A stretch of DNA of 64,000 nucleotides from an uncultured Spirochaetaceae bacterium. GTDB taxonomy: Bacteria; Spirochaetota; Spirochaetia; Sphaerochaetales; Sphaerochaetaceae. Location of the stretch: assembly GCA_944389015.1 (NCBI GenBank), contig CALXKS010000054.1:1-64000 (forward strand), given 5' to 3'. The notes under the pieces are model-generated. The model was not told the origin of the DNA, searched no databases, and saw only the letters and a list, made by a program, of their open reading frames with translations. Of this stretch, positions 1 to 7,897 are shown piece by piece. Both the position numbers and the translations under genes were made by a program. Position 1 is the first letter of the stretch. Each line of letters starts with the position of its first letter.

Positions 1-77
1 GAGCATCTTGTCTGACTGTCTTTTCCTGCCAGTGCAATCTCAAGTTCTTTCCTAAGGTCTTCTTCCCTTACCTTCAT
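1..77 (-). CDS. N-terminal fragment of an unknown protein, cut by the window edge
   Basis: An ATG at position 77 on the minus strand follows a good ribosome binding site (GGAGGG, about 7 nt upstream) and opens a frame that runs without a stop to the window edge. The 25 visible residues begin MKVREEDLRKELEIALAG and are charged and helical-looking. I do not recognise the family. The bases just upstream (about 85-120) contain an imperfect inverted repeat around a CCAACTTG/CAAATTGG motif, which could be the end of an insertion sequence, but this is weak. Confidence 0.45.
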   Translation of the reverse strand, partial: MKVREEDLRKELEIALAGKDSQTRC

Positions 78-162
78 AACTAAACCCTCCAAATTGGTTT
101 TTGGTCCAACTTGAAGGGTTCATTTCAATTCCCTGCCTGCTCATTGCTGAAAACAATCCCTT

Positions 163-1140
163 TCAATCGCCGGATTCCAGATCATGCTTCTCAGCAAGTA
201 TTCTAAGCCACTTCATATTATCATTCTTGAGTTCGGAACCCCATTGATTGATTTCTTTAATATCGACAGGTCCCCCTGCTTTATCACCTTCTCCATCAGT
301 ACCGCATACCTTATACTTTCCATCGCTGTAGTTTTTATAGATCAGCTGTACTACTTTTCCATCATTAGACATATCCTTAATTGCTTCATCAGCTTTTTCT
401 GTAAGCTCGTTTGCCTGTCCGAAATTGATCTGCGGATTCTTCACTCCTGCGATGATCCCTGTCCCTATTGTAATAGGGTCTATCACCAATACTCCTGCCG
501 TAATACCATCTGCGTAGTAATCACCGCTTGATACTGTCAATAGCCCATATCCTTGACCATCATTTCGATCCATCCACACATACGTACTAGTCGTTCCCTG
601 CCATGAAGACGAAGCCTCATCATAGATTATCGGGCCATCGCTCTTTGAGACAACATAATAATCCTGGGCGGTAATGTTAGGATCTATATCAACGCCATCC
701 ATTTTGACAATCTGGAGGAAGGAATACGATCTGAGATCATCATCGTAATCAACATCAAAATATACTTTTTCGCCCCTGCCTGTGAAACTGTACTTCTTTT
801 CATTCCACTTCGTTCTGGTGAATGAAATGCCGAAATCATACAGTTCATCTTCATATTCCTCTTCCTCATAGACCTCAGAAGAGAAACCGGCAATTGCAGG
901 ACAGAAGAACAGATACATCTTCGATGTGTGGCCCTCCACATCATATGCTCCTCTGGATTCGATCATCCTTGACAAGGACTCATCCCTGGAAATCATGACA
1001 GGACGTGGCGCTGCATCTGCAAGGCCAGGGTCTTCATCATCGACTTCAGGAAGCATATCCATGATATAGACATTCCTGCACGATACGGACAATAGGCACA
1101 TAAGGAATGCCACAAGCATTATTGACATGATCTTTTTCAT
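163..1140 (-). CDS. Unknown lipoprotein, 325 aa
   Basis: I do not recognise this protein. The chosen ATG at 1140 gives an N-terminus starting MKKIMSIMLVAF, followed by a hydrophobic stretch and LLSVSC, a relaxed spirochaete-type lipobox with the lipidated Cys near residue 21. A GGAG ribosome binding site lies about 8 nt upstream; the frame extends 15 codons further but without a good site. The mature part is rich in Asp, Glu and Tyr (an EEEEYEDELYD run near residue 95) and has a Gly/Ile-rich, possibly membrane-associated patch (GVLVIDPITIGTGIIAGV) near residue 230. It is probably a surface or periplasmic lipoprotein. It is transcribed alone and separated from the liv operon by a terminator-like hairpin. 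Confidence 0.7.
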   Translation of the reverse strand: MKKIMSIMLVAFLMCLLSVSCRNVYIMDMLPEVDDEDPGLADAAPRPVMISRDESLSRMIESRGAYDVEGHTSKMYLFFCPAIAGFSSEVYEEEEYEDELYDFGISFTRTKWNEKKYSFTGRGEKVYFDVDYDDDLRSYSFLQIVKMDGVDIDPNITAQDYYVVSKSDGPIIYDEASSSWQGTTSTYVWMDRNDGQGYGLLTVSSGDYYADGITAGVLVIDPITIGTGIIAGVKNPQINFGQANELTEKADEAIKDMSNDGKVVQLIYKNYSDGKYKVCGTDGEGDKAGGPVDIKEINQWGSELKNDNMKWLRILAEKHDLESGD

Positions 1141-1230
1141 TTCAGGACTCCAGATCATGATTATACGCACAGGGGGGATGGTCAATATTCAGAGTATCTC
1201 TTCCATCAATTGATAGCAATCAGCATCTTA

Positions 1231-1266
1231 TTCAGAAAAGCAGGGAAAATTCCCTGCAAGTCTGAA
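1231..1266 (-). terminator. Hairpin terminator after the liv operon
   Basis: Inner stem GCAGGGA/TCCCTGC (1240-1257) with outer arms TTCAGA/TCTGAA (1231-1266). On the minus strand the inner stem is followed by TTTTCTG, as expected for an intrinsic terminator just after livF. Confidence 0.75.
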
Positions 1267-1283
1267 ATGGATTGATTTATCTT

Positions 1284-2012
1284 TCATGCTCCGAGATAGG
1301 CTCTCTGAACCATCTCATTATTCAGAAGATTCTCACCTTTATCCTGAAGCACTATGCGCCCATTCTCAAGCACATATCCATAGTCGGAGGTCCTGAGGGC
1401 GAGTCGTGCATTCTGCTCAACAAGGAAGACAGTGACCTTATTCTCCTCATTGATGATCTTTATCTTATTGAAGATATCCTGGACGATAAGAGGGGCAAGG
1501 CCCAATCCGGGCTCATCCAGCAGAAGAAGCTTCGGTGATGACATAAGAGCCCTCGCAATAGCCATCATCTGCTGCTCTCCTCCGGAAAGTGATCTTGTCT
1601 TCTGCTTCTTCCTGGCACCAAGAATCGGGAAGAAATCATACATCTCCTCCTTCTTCCTGTCGATCAGGCTCTGATCGCGTATCATGAAAGCCCCCATATC
1701 GAGGTTCTCCTCAACAGTCATATCAGCAAAAACATGACGCCCCTCTGGAACAAGAGCGATACCCTTGCGGACAATAAGATCAGTAGTAAGCTTCTGATGC
1801 TTTGACAGGCATATCGGCTCACCTTCGAAGTCAATCTCGCCGCTCACAAGAGGAACAAGACCGACAATAGCATTGAGAAGGGTGGATTTACCTGCACCGT
1901 TCGCCCCTATCAGAGCTACGATATCGCCCTCGGAGACAGACATGGAAACGCCGGAAAGCGCTCTGATGTTACCATAGCTTACAGAGATATCCTTTATGTT
2001 GAGCTTCTCCAT
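1284..2012 (-). CDS. livF: Branched-chain amino acid ABC transporter, ATP-binding protein LivF
   Basis: One of the two cytoplasmic ATPases that power the LivHM channel. The 242-residue protein has Walker A GANGAGKST near residue 36, the signature LSGGEQQMMAIARAL near 140 and Walker B LLLLDEPGLGLAP near 160, plus a switch His in VEQNAR. The start at 2012 (MEKLNIKDIS) lies one base after the livG stop; the frame continues 11 codons upstream inside livG, which is unlikely to be used. It is the last gene of the livK-H-M-G-F array. Transport of Leu/Ile/Val is the family default, but such systems also carry other amino acids, amides or small carboxylates, and the sequence does not settle which. Confidence 0.93.
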   Translation of the reverse strand: MEKLNIKDISVSYGNIRALSGVSMSVSEGDIVALIGANGAGKSTLLNAIVGLVPLVSGEIDFEGEPICLSKHQKLTTDLIVRKGIALVPEGRHVFADMTVEENLDMGAFMIRDQSLIDRKKEEMYDFFPILGARKKQKTRSLSGGEQQMMAIARALMSSPKLLLLDEPGLGLAPLIVQDIFNKIKIINEENKVTVFLVEQNARLALRTSDYGYVLENGRIVLQDKGENLLNNEMVQRAYLGA

Positions 2013-2013
2013 A

Positions 2014-2793
2014 TCACTCCTCCTCCCTTCCAAGATATGCCTCAATGACAGCCTTATCCTTCTTTATCTCGTTAGGAGTGCCATCCGCTATCTTCATTCC
2101 GAAATTGAGGACAGTTATCTGATCGCAGATATTCATTACAAGCTTCATGTCATGCTCAATGAGGACTACCGTCACCCCAAGGGACCGGATCTTGTCCACT
2201 ACATGCATCAGATGCTCTGTCTCTGAGGGATTCATTCCTGCAGCCGGCTCATCGAGGAACAGCAGCTTGGGCTCTGCTGCCAATGCCCTTGCGATCTCAA
2301 GCTCACGCTGCGTACCATAAGGCAGATTCCTGGCAAATTCCTGGGCGCTCTGATCTATATCGAAGAACCTGAGCCACTCCATAGCCTTTGAATAGACCTC
2401 CCTGTTCTCACGGGAAGCAAATACATAGCTCTTCAGGGCCTGGATGAACCTATGCTGGAATGGATCTTCCCCGACTTTGAAATGCAGCCCCATCATGACA
2501 TTCTCGACAGCTGTCAGTTCCTTATACAGGCGGATATTCTGGAAAGTCCTTGCAATTCCCAGCCTGCTTATCTTCCATGCGGGGAATCCTGTGATCTCGC
2601 TGCCAGCGAAGAAAATACTTCCTGAAGTAGGTTTGTCTACGCCTGTGATCTGATTGAACAGCGTTGTCTTTCCAGCGCCATTGGGCCCGATCAGACCTGT
2701 GACAAGCCCTTCCTTGACGATGAAATCAACATCATTGACAGCGATTACGCCTCCGAATTCCCTGGTAAGGTGCTTAGTCTCAAGAAGCGTCAT
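2014..2793 (-). CDS. livG: Branched-chain amino acid ABC transporter, ATP-binding protein LivG
   Basis: Partner ATPase of LivF, 259 residues, the normal LivG length. Walker A is GPNGAGKTT near residue 37. The signature region reads LPYGTQRELEIARAL, the LivG-type variant of LSGGQ. Walker B is KLLFLDEPAAGMNP, followed by the H-loop VLIEHDMKLV. The LivG-specific insertion between Walker A and the signature (about residues 95-150, containing FKVGEDPFQHRFIQ) is present. The start overlaps the end of livM by 4 nt, indicating translational coupling. Confidence 0.94.
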   Translation of the reverse strand: MTLLETKHLTREFGGVIAVNDVDFIVKEGLVTGLIGPNGAGKTTLFNQITGVDKPTSGSIFFAGSEITGFPAWKISRLGIARTFQNIRLYKELTAVENVMMGLHFKVGEDPFQHRFIQALKSYVFASRENREVYSKAMEWLRFFDIDQSAQEFARNLPYGTQRELEIARALAAEPKLLFLDEPAAGMNPSETEHLMHVVDKIRSLGVTVVLIEHDMKLVMNICDQITVLNFGMKIADGTPNEIKKDKAVIEAYLGREEE

Positions 2794-3725
2794 ACAGCAC
2801 CTCCTTTCCTCTTCCGTCTGAATGTGTCGGAAATCCGCTCAGAGAATGAACGGGGATCGCCATAGCGGAACTTATCCCTGCCAAGAAGCCCCTGAGGTCT
2901 CCATATCATCATGACAACGAGAATGAGACCGAAGATTATCTGCTTGGCCTGTGCCGGTATTACATTCGTGAGACCCGTGAGCTGCGGGAAGTATGAGATG
3001 AACTGAATGATGAAAGCGCCGAGGATGACGGCCTTTCCGTTTCCCATACCTCCAAGGACAACGGTGCAGAGAACCATGACTGAGACCATGAATGTATAGG
3101 AGGCTGGCTGGACTGTGAGAGTATAAGCTGTCTGGAAACATCCAGCTACACCACCGACAGCTGCACCAAGCACAAATGATATGATCTTGTATTTCGTAAC
3201 ATTTATTCCATTTGATGCGGCCGCAACCTCATCCTCGCGGATTGCAGTCATCGCACGCCCGATCCTGCTATGTGCCAGTCTCTGGAAAAGAAGATAGAAG
3301 ATAAGCACGAATACCCAGATAAGGATAATGAACGCAAGCTTGTTCCTTGATGCGAACTGATACCCGAAGAGCGTGACTCTCGGAATGCTGTTGTATCCTA
3401 CCGGGTTGATGTTCGTCGCAACATTCCTGATGATCTCACCGAGACCGAGGGTTGCAATGCAGAGGTAATCTCCCTTGAGCCTGAGCGTCGGGACTCCGAT
3501 AAGGAAACCGACAATCCCAGCAGCAACCGCTGCAACCGGGAGCGACAGCCAGAACGAAAGCCCCATGGTCTTGGAGATTATAGCAGTGGCATAGCTTCCG
3601 ATACAGAAGAAGCCCGCATGGCAGAGCGACAGCATTCCAGTGTATCCTGTGATGCAGTTCTGTCCGATAGCCATCATGGCATAGACACCTGAATATATAA
3701 GTATGAGCTGGAAGAAATTGAGCAT
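2790..3725 (-). CDS. livM: Branched-chain amino acid ABC transporter permease LivM
   Basis: Inner-membrane permease of 311 residues with about nine hydrophobic segments. The family-typical stretch GDYLCIATLGLGEIIRN lies near residue 85, and the EAA-like loop with SRIGRAMTAIREDEVAA near residue 155 contacts the ATPases. It heterodimerises with LivH. The gene starts one base after livH and its 3' end overlaps livG by 4 nt. The tail is short and basic, with no fused ATPase domain. Confidence 0.92.
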   Translation of the reverse strand: MLNFFQLILIYSGVYAMMAIGQNCITGYTGMLSLCHAGFFCIGSYATAIISKTMGLSFWLSLPVAAVAAGIVGFLIGVPTLRLKGDYLCIATLGLGEIIRNVATNINPVGYNSIPRVTLFGYQFASRNKLAFIILIWVFVLIFYLLFQRLAHSRIGRAMTAIREDEVAAASNGINVTKYKIISFVLGAAVGGVAGCFQTAYTLTVQPASYTFMVSVMVLCTVVLGGMGNGKAVILGAFIIQFISYFPQLTGLTNVIPAQAKQIIFGLILVVMMIWRPQGLLGRDKFRYGDPRSFSERISDTFRRKRKGGAV

Positions 3726-3726
3726 A

Positions 3727-4647
3727 TCAGACCTTCTCCCTCTCGTTCTTTCCGAGTATGCCTTCAGGCTTAACCAGAAGGATGATGATGAGAACAGCGA
3801 AGGCTACAGTATCCCTCATGCCGTTCGGAATATGCAGAAGCGGAGCTCCTACGGCTTCAAGTATTCCAAGAAGCACCCCTCCCATCATTGCGCCCTGGAT
3901 ATTGCCGATACCTCCGATGACAGCAGCAACGAATGCTTTCAGACCTGTCATCGTTCCCATTGATGGGTAGACACGGAAATCGAAAGACGCAAGCATGCCA
4001 CCGACTGCTGCAAGCGCAGATCCGATAGCGAATGTCAGCGATATGACGCGATTGACGTTTATGCCCATAAGAGCACTTGTATTCTGATCAAGCGATGTAG
4101 CTCTCATTGCCTTCCCCATTCTTGTCTTGTTAACGAAGAATGCAAGAAGAACCATCATGATGATCGAGACAATTATCACAAGAATCTGGTGGGGAGTAAT
4201 TGTCACGCCACCCATATGGATCGGTTCATTATCAAATGGATATGGGAAACGCCTGGAGGTTGTTCCGAAAATCCATGCTGCCCCATTGGAAAGTATGAAC
4301 GATACACCTATAGCGGAGAGTAGAGGTGCCAGTCTGTTGGCATTGCGGAGCGGTTTATACGCCACTCTCTCGATGAATACACCGAGTACTGCACAGAGCG
4401 CCATGCTTGCGATCATAGCAATGAAGAATGACATAAGCGTCCAGACGCCAGGCTCTGCCGCTCCAGCCAGCCCCTGATAAACAAGAAGACCGGTAAATGC
4501 TCCAACCATGAGAATATCCCCATGGGCGAAGTTTATGAACTTCAGGATGCCGTATACCATCGTATAGCCAAGCGCTATGAGGGAATAGATTGCCCCAAGC
4601 GTTATACCGTTCACGATGTATTGCATGTAAAGTGAAAGCGTATTCAA
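3727..4647 (-). CDS. livH: Branched-chain amino acid ABC transporter permease LivH (TTG start)
   Basis: Second membrane permease, 306 residues, with the LivH hallmark LIALGYTMVYGILKFINFAHGD near residue 22 and the coupling loop KTRMGKAMRATSLDQNTSALMGI near residue 175. The best start is a TTG at 4647 because GGAGG lies 5 nt before it (CCGGAGGCATTC-TTG); the next in-frame ATG is at codon 8 and has no ribosome binding site. A 296-nt gap with a terminator separates it from livK, so livH and the rest probably depend on readthrough or a separate promoter. Confidence 0.92.
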   Translation of the reverse strand: MNTLSLYMQYIVNGITLGAIYSLIALGYTMVYGILKFINFAHGDILMVGAFTGLLVYQGLAGAAEPGVWTLMSFFIAMIASMALCAVLGVFIERVAYKPLRNANRLAPLLSAIGVSFILSNGAAWIFGTTSRRFPYPFDNEPIHMGGVTITPHQILVIIVSIIMMVLLAFFVNKTRMGKAMRATSLDQNTSALMGINVNRVISLTFAIGSALAAVGGMLASFDFRVYPSMGTMTGLKAFVAAVIGGIGNIQGAMMGGVLLGILEAVGAPLLHIPNGMRDTVAFAVLIIILLVKPEGILGKNEREKV

Positions 4648-4889
4648 GAATGCCTCCGGAAACCCTTATCCAATTTGAACAGCTCCATGAACCGGAGCAT
4701 CCGGCACCAGACCGGAACGCATGTGTTCCTCATGCGGGCAGGAGCATACAAGCTGTCCTGCGAGCAGCTGCGCTTATGCGCTTTTCCGTCATGCCTATTC
4801 TGCCATTTCGATATGAATATGGGAAGAATAAACACACCCTGTTCAGCCAATTAATGATGGTGCACAGCACTTATCTGGATGGCTGAAAA
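4648..4889. other. Intergenic region between livK and livH, no gene seen
   Basis: About 240 bases with no convincing coding frame. A 68-codon open frame on the minus strand lacks a ribosome binding site and shows no recognisable protein. The stretch contains short self-complementary pieces (TGCGC-TTAT-GCGCT near 4770 and CCGGAGCATCCGG near 4695), so it may act as a leader or spacer that uncouples livK from the permease genes. No clear promoter was found. Confidence 0.5.
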
Positions 4890-4925
4890 TGCAAAACTGC
4901 CGGAAGTGCAATACTCCCGACAGTC
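4890..4925 (-). terminator. Terminator-like hairpin after livK
   Basis: On the minus strand ACTGTCGGGAG pairs with CTTCCGGCAGT (two G-U pairs, 11 bp) and is followed by TTTTGCATTTT. It lies 19 nt past the livK stop and would leave the binding protein more abundant than the permease. Confidence 0.7.
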
Positions 4926-4943
4926 TGTAAACAGAATGTATGA

Positions 4944-6128
4944 TCAGTCCACCTGCACAATCTGTCCATTCTGGACCTGGAAGGATCCAACATAGACAGG
5001 AGTTGTTCCCTCTACATGATAGACGCCCTGGCTAGCAACAAGATCACCATTCTCAGCGAAGTTCATCACGCCATTTGCGCCCTGGAAATCCTTTGTCGCA
5101 GCGACTTCGTCCCTTACGAGAGCGCGGTCTCCGCTTCCTGCACGCTCAATAGCGGCTGCAAGAATGTTGACTGCATCATAGGAGTTCGTTGCGAATGAGT
5201 CAGCCTCATCGCCATTATAGGCTTCTCTGTAGGCAGCCTGGAAATCAGTGAGGATCGTTGAAGCCTCGGCCTGTGCCGGTCCGATATAGACAACACCATC
5301 TGTGAAATCGCCGGCAAGCTGGTAAACCATCGGATCAGAGAATCCATCGCTGGAGAGGAAAGGACCGACACCAAGCTGGGCGCCCTGCTCAAGAATCTGA
5401 GCGATCTCGACTGTGTAGTCAGGGATGTAGACAGCCTCCGGACCCGCGCTCTTGATCTGGGAAAGCTGGGTTCTGAAGTCCTTGTCGCCTACCATGCATG
5501 TCTGGGAAGAGACAATCTCACCGCCGAGCGATGTGAATGTGCTCTCAAGACCTTCCGCAAGACCCTGGCTGTAATCGTTCATCGCATAGAGCGTAGCAAG
5601 CTTCCTGTATCCGAGGATCTGATAGAAATAGTAAGAAGCGACCTCTGCCTGAAGAGCATCGGAAGGAACAGTTCTGAAGACATAGTTCTTGCCATCAGCA
5701 TTGTTTCTTGCCTGAGCTGTCACATCCTTATGTGTTGCAGACGGGGAGATCATGACGATCTCATCTTCCATTGCACGCTGTGCGACAGCAAGTGCCGGTG
5801 ATGTGAAGACTGGACCGATGATAGCAACGACGTTATCGGAATACACGAGCTTCTCATAGCCTGCGATAGCCTTATCTACAGTACCTTCGCTATCCTCTGC
5901 GATGAGCTCAAGAGTCTTTCCGCCGATTCCGCCATCAGCATTGATCTTATCGATTGCAAGGCGAGCAGCATTGGAACATCTGATACCATAATTGGCGTTA
6001 TCGCCAGTGAGAGGTCCGATGAATCCGATCTTATAGACATCTGAATCAGCAGACTCTGAAGAGCCTCCTGCATACACTCCAACTATTGAAAGGAGCATTA
6101 CGAGCAGAATAACAACAGCTTTTCTCAT
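4944..6128 (-). CDS. livK: Branched-chain amino acid ABC transporter substrate-binding protein LivK
   Basis: Periplasmic type-I binding protein of 394 residues that captures the substrate for LivHMGF. The N-terminus (MRKAVVILLVMLLSIVGVYAGG) is a signal peptide; the mature protein starts near GGSSESADSDVYKIGFIGPLTGDNANYG, the Peripla_BP_6 opening. The ligand-hinge strand AIIGPVFTSPALAVAQ (near 98) and FATNSYDAVNILAAAI (near 320) are typical. ATG 6128 is chosen because GGAGG lies 5 nt upstream; a GTG two codons earlier sits inside the ribosome binding site. There is no Cys at the signal-peptide end, so it looks like a free periplasmic protein. It is first in the liv operon and has a strong promoter. 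Confidence 0.94.
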   Translation of the reverse strand: MRKAVVILLVMLLSIVGVYAGGSSESADSDVYKIGFIGPLTGDNANYGIRCSNAARLAIDKINADGGIGGKTLELIAEDSEGTVDKAIAGYEKLVYSDNVVAIIGPVFTSPALAVAQRAMEDEIVMISPSATHKDVTAQARNNADGKNYVFRTVPSDALQAEVASYYFYQILGYRKLATLYAMNDYSQGLAEGLESTFTSLGGEIVSSQTCMVGDKDFRTQLSQIKSAGPEAVYIPDYTVEIAQILEQGAQLGVGPFLSSDGFSDPMVYQLAGDFTDGVVYIGPAQAEASTILTDFQAAYREAYNGDEADSFATNSYDAVNILAAAIERAGSGDRALVRDEVAATKDFQGANGVMNFAENGDLVASQGVYHVEGTTPVYVGSFQVQNGQIVQVD

Positions 6129-6169
6129 AGCCACCTCCGAAAAAAGACAAGGAAAAGTTATTTTTTCAC

Positions 6170-6198
6170 TATATACAGAAAATTGTATTAATATGCAA
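6170..6198 (-). promoter_or_regulatory. Predicted sigma70 promoter of livK
   Basis: Minus-strand TTGCAT (6193-6198), 17-bp spacer, TATATA (6170-6175), with the livK start about 42 nt further on. The region is AT-rich and no competing gene overlaps it. Confidence 0.65.
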
Positions 6199-6253
6199 TA
6201 TCGGCATAAGCCTCCGAAAGAAGATTTCCATCACATGATGAGGATATCTGTAA

Positions 6254-6284
6254 GCATCATGGCCAGATAAGGCCAGAATGATGG
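6254..6284. repeat. Imperfect inverted repeat upstream of livK
   Basis: CATCATGGCC and GGCC(AGA)ATGATG form arms around AGATAA, about 60 bp upstream of the livK -35 box. Either an operator-like site or a weak hairpin. The rest of 6199-6370 shows no gene. Confidence 0.35.
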
Positions 6285-6370
6285 AGATTCCAACGCCATT
6301 ATCTGCAGCTTCCCTATATTCATCCTCTTATATCCAGGCCTTCAGTTCCTGCACATTGCTCCAAAGCATA

Positions 6371-6399
6371 TTGCCTAAGATTATGAAATACGGTAAATT
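6371..6399 (+). promoter_or_regulatory. Predicted promoter of tRNA-Arg(CCU)
   Basis: TTGCCT (6371-6376), 17-bp spacer, TAAATT (6394-6399), about 28 nt before the mature tRNA 5' end. Confidence 0.5.
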
Positions 6400-6426
6400 G
6401 TCATTCGCGGCATTCAATTGCCTGAT

Positions 6427-6500
6427 GATCCTGTAGCTCAGCTGGATAGAGCGTCCGCCTCCTAAGCGGAAGGTCAGCAGTTCGAATCTGCTCAGGATCA
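6427..6500 (+). tRNA. trnR: tRNA-Arg, anticodon CCU
   Basis: 74-nt cloverleaf: acceptor GATCCTG/CAGGATC, D-stem GCTC/GAGC, anticodon stem TCCGC/GCGGA with loop CTCCTAA (anticodon CCT, reads AGG), T-arm AGCAG-TTCGAAT-CTGCT, discriminator A. CCA is not encoded. Confidence 0.95.
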
Positions 6501-6502
6501 GC

Positions 6503-6528
6503 AACGCGGCTTCCATAGCCGCGTTTTT
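6503..6528 (+). terminator. Intrinsic terminator of tRNA-Arg(CCU)
   Basis: AACGCGGCT/AGCCGCGTT stem with a TCCAT-type loop, followed by TTTTT, three bases after the tRNA. It also abuts the 3' end of the convergent gene. Confidence 0.85.
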
Positions 6529-7256
6529 CATTTCTGTCCTGAATCGGACAATGCTTCGAACTCATCATCATTCCTGCAGGCAAAGACAATCTGGATAAAG
6601 TAATCAGGATCCTTATGCAGAAACGCGGAGACTGAGGACAGCGCTATATCGGAGAACAGAGCAGGATCATACCCGCTGAAGAAAGGAATCACAGCGCTGT
6701 GTATCCCATATCTCTTTATTGCTTCAAATAGGGCAAAGAACGATGATGCAAGCTGCTTTCTATCCTCCTCTCCGCCAGTTGCTGGTGAAACAGGGAGTTC
6801 TATTATCATATTCTGCGGCGTATCCGCGGGAATGGAGGCCCTGATCTGATCACCATTGTATGGAAGCACTGCAGCCTCCGCTTCTTCCGCAAGCACATCA
6901 CCGATGACGGCGCTCACTCCGCTCTCGTCGAGACCAGAGATGATCTCCTCAATGAAATCCTTCTCGATTATCACTCCATCCATCGCAAACCCATCGTATT
7001 CGACATATTCCGATGAGAAGCTGAACAGGAATGTCCTGAGTGAAAGCCAAGCCCCGCCCGATGTTTCCGCAAGGGAGATCACGACATAGCGTTTGCCATT
7101 ATCCTCAATATAGTGATGGTGGTTGTATATCTCCTTGCCAAGTCCTGCGGATGTAAGGAATGAATGGAAAAGAGCATCATCATAATCCCCAGAGGGATCC
7201 TTCAGTATCCTTTTCCTGACCGATTCAAGCAGATGATTGTCATGTGGATCAAGCAT
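6528..7256 (-). CDS. Divergent macro-domain-like protein, 242 aa
   Basis: Cytoplasmic protein without signal peptide or membrane segments. The C-terminal half has the order of the second half of a macro (ADP-ribose-binding) domain: a helix with QLASSFFALFEAIKRYGIHS, a strand and loop AVIPFFSGYDPALFSDIALSS, a helix VSAFLHKDPD and the final strand FIQIVFACRNDDEFEAL. In known macro domains the corresponding loop is FPAISTGIYG(F/Y)P; here PFFSGYDP keeps only part of it. The first half, about 130 residues, is not recognised. The ribosome binding site is weak (AGGGAT before ATG 7256). Neighbours give no clear link. The family assignment is an inference from motif order and could be wrong. Confidence 0.55.
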   Translation of the reverse strand: MLDPHDNHLLESVRKRILKDPSGDYDDALFHSFLTSAGLGKEIYNHHHYIEDNGKRYVVISLAETSGGAWLSLRTFLFSFSSEYVEYDGFAMDGVIIEKDFIEEIISGLDESGVSAVIGDVLAEEAEAAVLPYNGDQIRASIPADTPQNMIIELPVSPATGGEEDRKQLASSFFALFEAIKRYGIHSAVIPFFSGYDPALFSDIALSSVSAFLHKDPDYFIQIVFACRNDDEFEALSDSGQK

Positions 7257-7318
7257 ATCCCTGATAATAGCAGATTAACAGAATGAAATATATCAGCCAT
7301 GCATGGTAAACTTGTCCC

Positions 7319-7897
7319 ATGACGATAATAGTTCTTGCAGCGGGGCTGTCCTCCAGAATGGGAGCCGGAGAGAACAAGCTCCTGCTGCCCTACTGCGGCA
7401 AGCCGATAATCCAGAGCGTACTGGAAACCGCACTGTCTTTCTCTGACAGGGTGATAGCAGTCACAGGCCATGAAAGGGAAAGAATGGAGGATGCGATATC
7501 AGTCCTTGATGTGGAAACAGTCTATTGCCCGGATTATATGGAAGGACAGAGAAGAAGCACGCTCTGCGGAATAAGCGCAACAGACGATGATGATTTCGCG
7601 ATAGTCCCAGGAGACCTGCCGCTGCTTTCATACTCAGACTATGAGGGGGCAGCAGCCCTCCTTTCATCCCATTCGATATCACGTGCGGTATTCTCCGGCA
7701 TCCCTGGTCATCCGGTGATGTTCAGAGAAGAGCACAAGAAGAGGATACTTGAATTCGATGGGAGTCTAAAGGAATATCTATCGATGCATGATGTAGGGAA
7801 ATACAACGGAAGCATCGGCACCGTACTCGATGCCGATACTCCATCACGCTACAGGGCAATAGTCTCAGGAGACAGAGATCTTTCCATTCTCCATTGA
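7319..7897 (+). CDS. MobA/MocA-like nucleotidyltransferase
   Basis: A 192-residue NTP-transferase of the molybdenum-cofactor cytidylyl/guanylyltransferase fold. The N-terminal signature [25 protein letters not shown] (residues 5-29) is the nucleotide-binding loop; the metal-binding acidic pair falls in IVPGDLPLL (near 96) and the GHPVMF loop (near 130) is typical of MocA. It would attach CMP or GMP to a phosphorylated substrate such as molybdopterin. No molybdenum-cofactor or molybdoenzyme genes lie nearby, so the substrate is open. Its last 33 bp overlap the 3' end of clpB on the other strand. Confidence 0.8.
   Translation: MTIIVLAAGLSSRMGAGENKLLLPYCGKPIIQSVLETALSFSDRVIAVTGHERERMEDAISVLDVETVYCPDYMEGQRRSTLCGISATDDDDFAIVPGDLPLLSYSDYEGAAALLSSHSISRAVFSGIPGHPVMFREEHKKRILEFDGSLKEYLSMHDVGKYNGSIGTVLDADTPSRYRAIVSGDRDLSILH

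Noticed and set aside
4644-4850. 68-codon minus-strand frame before livH
   Set aside because: No ribosome binding site, Cys/Arg-rich composition unlike neighbours, and it overlaps the livH start signal.
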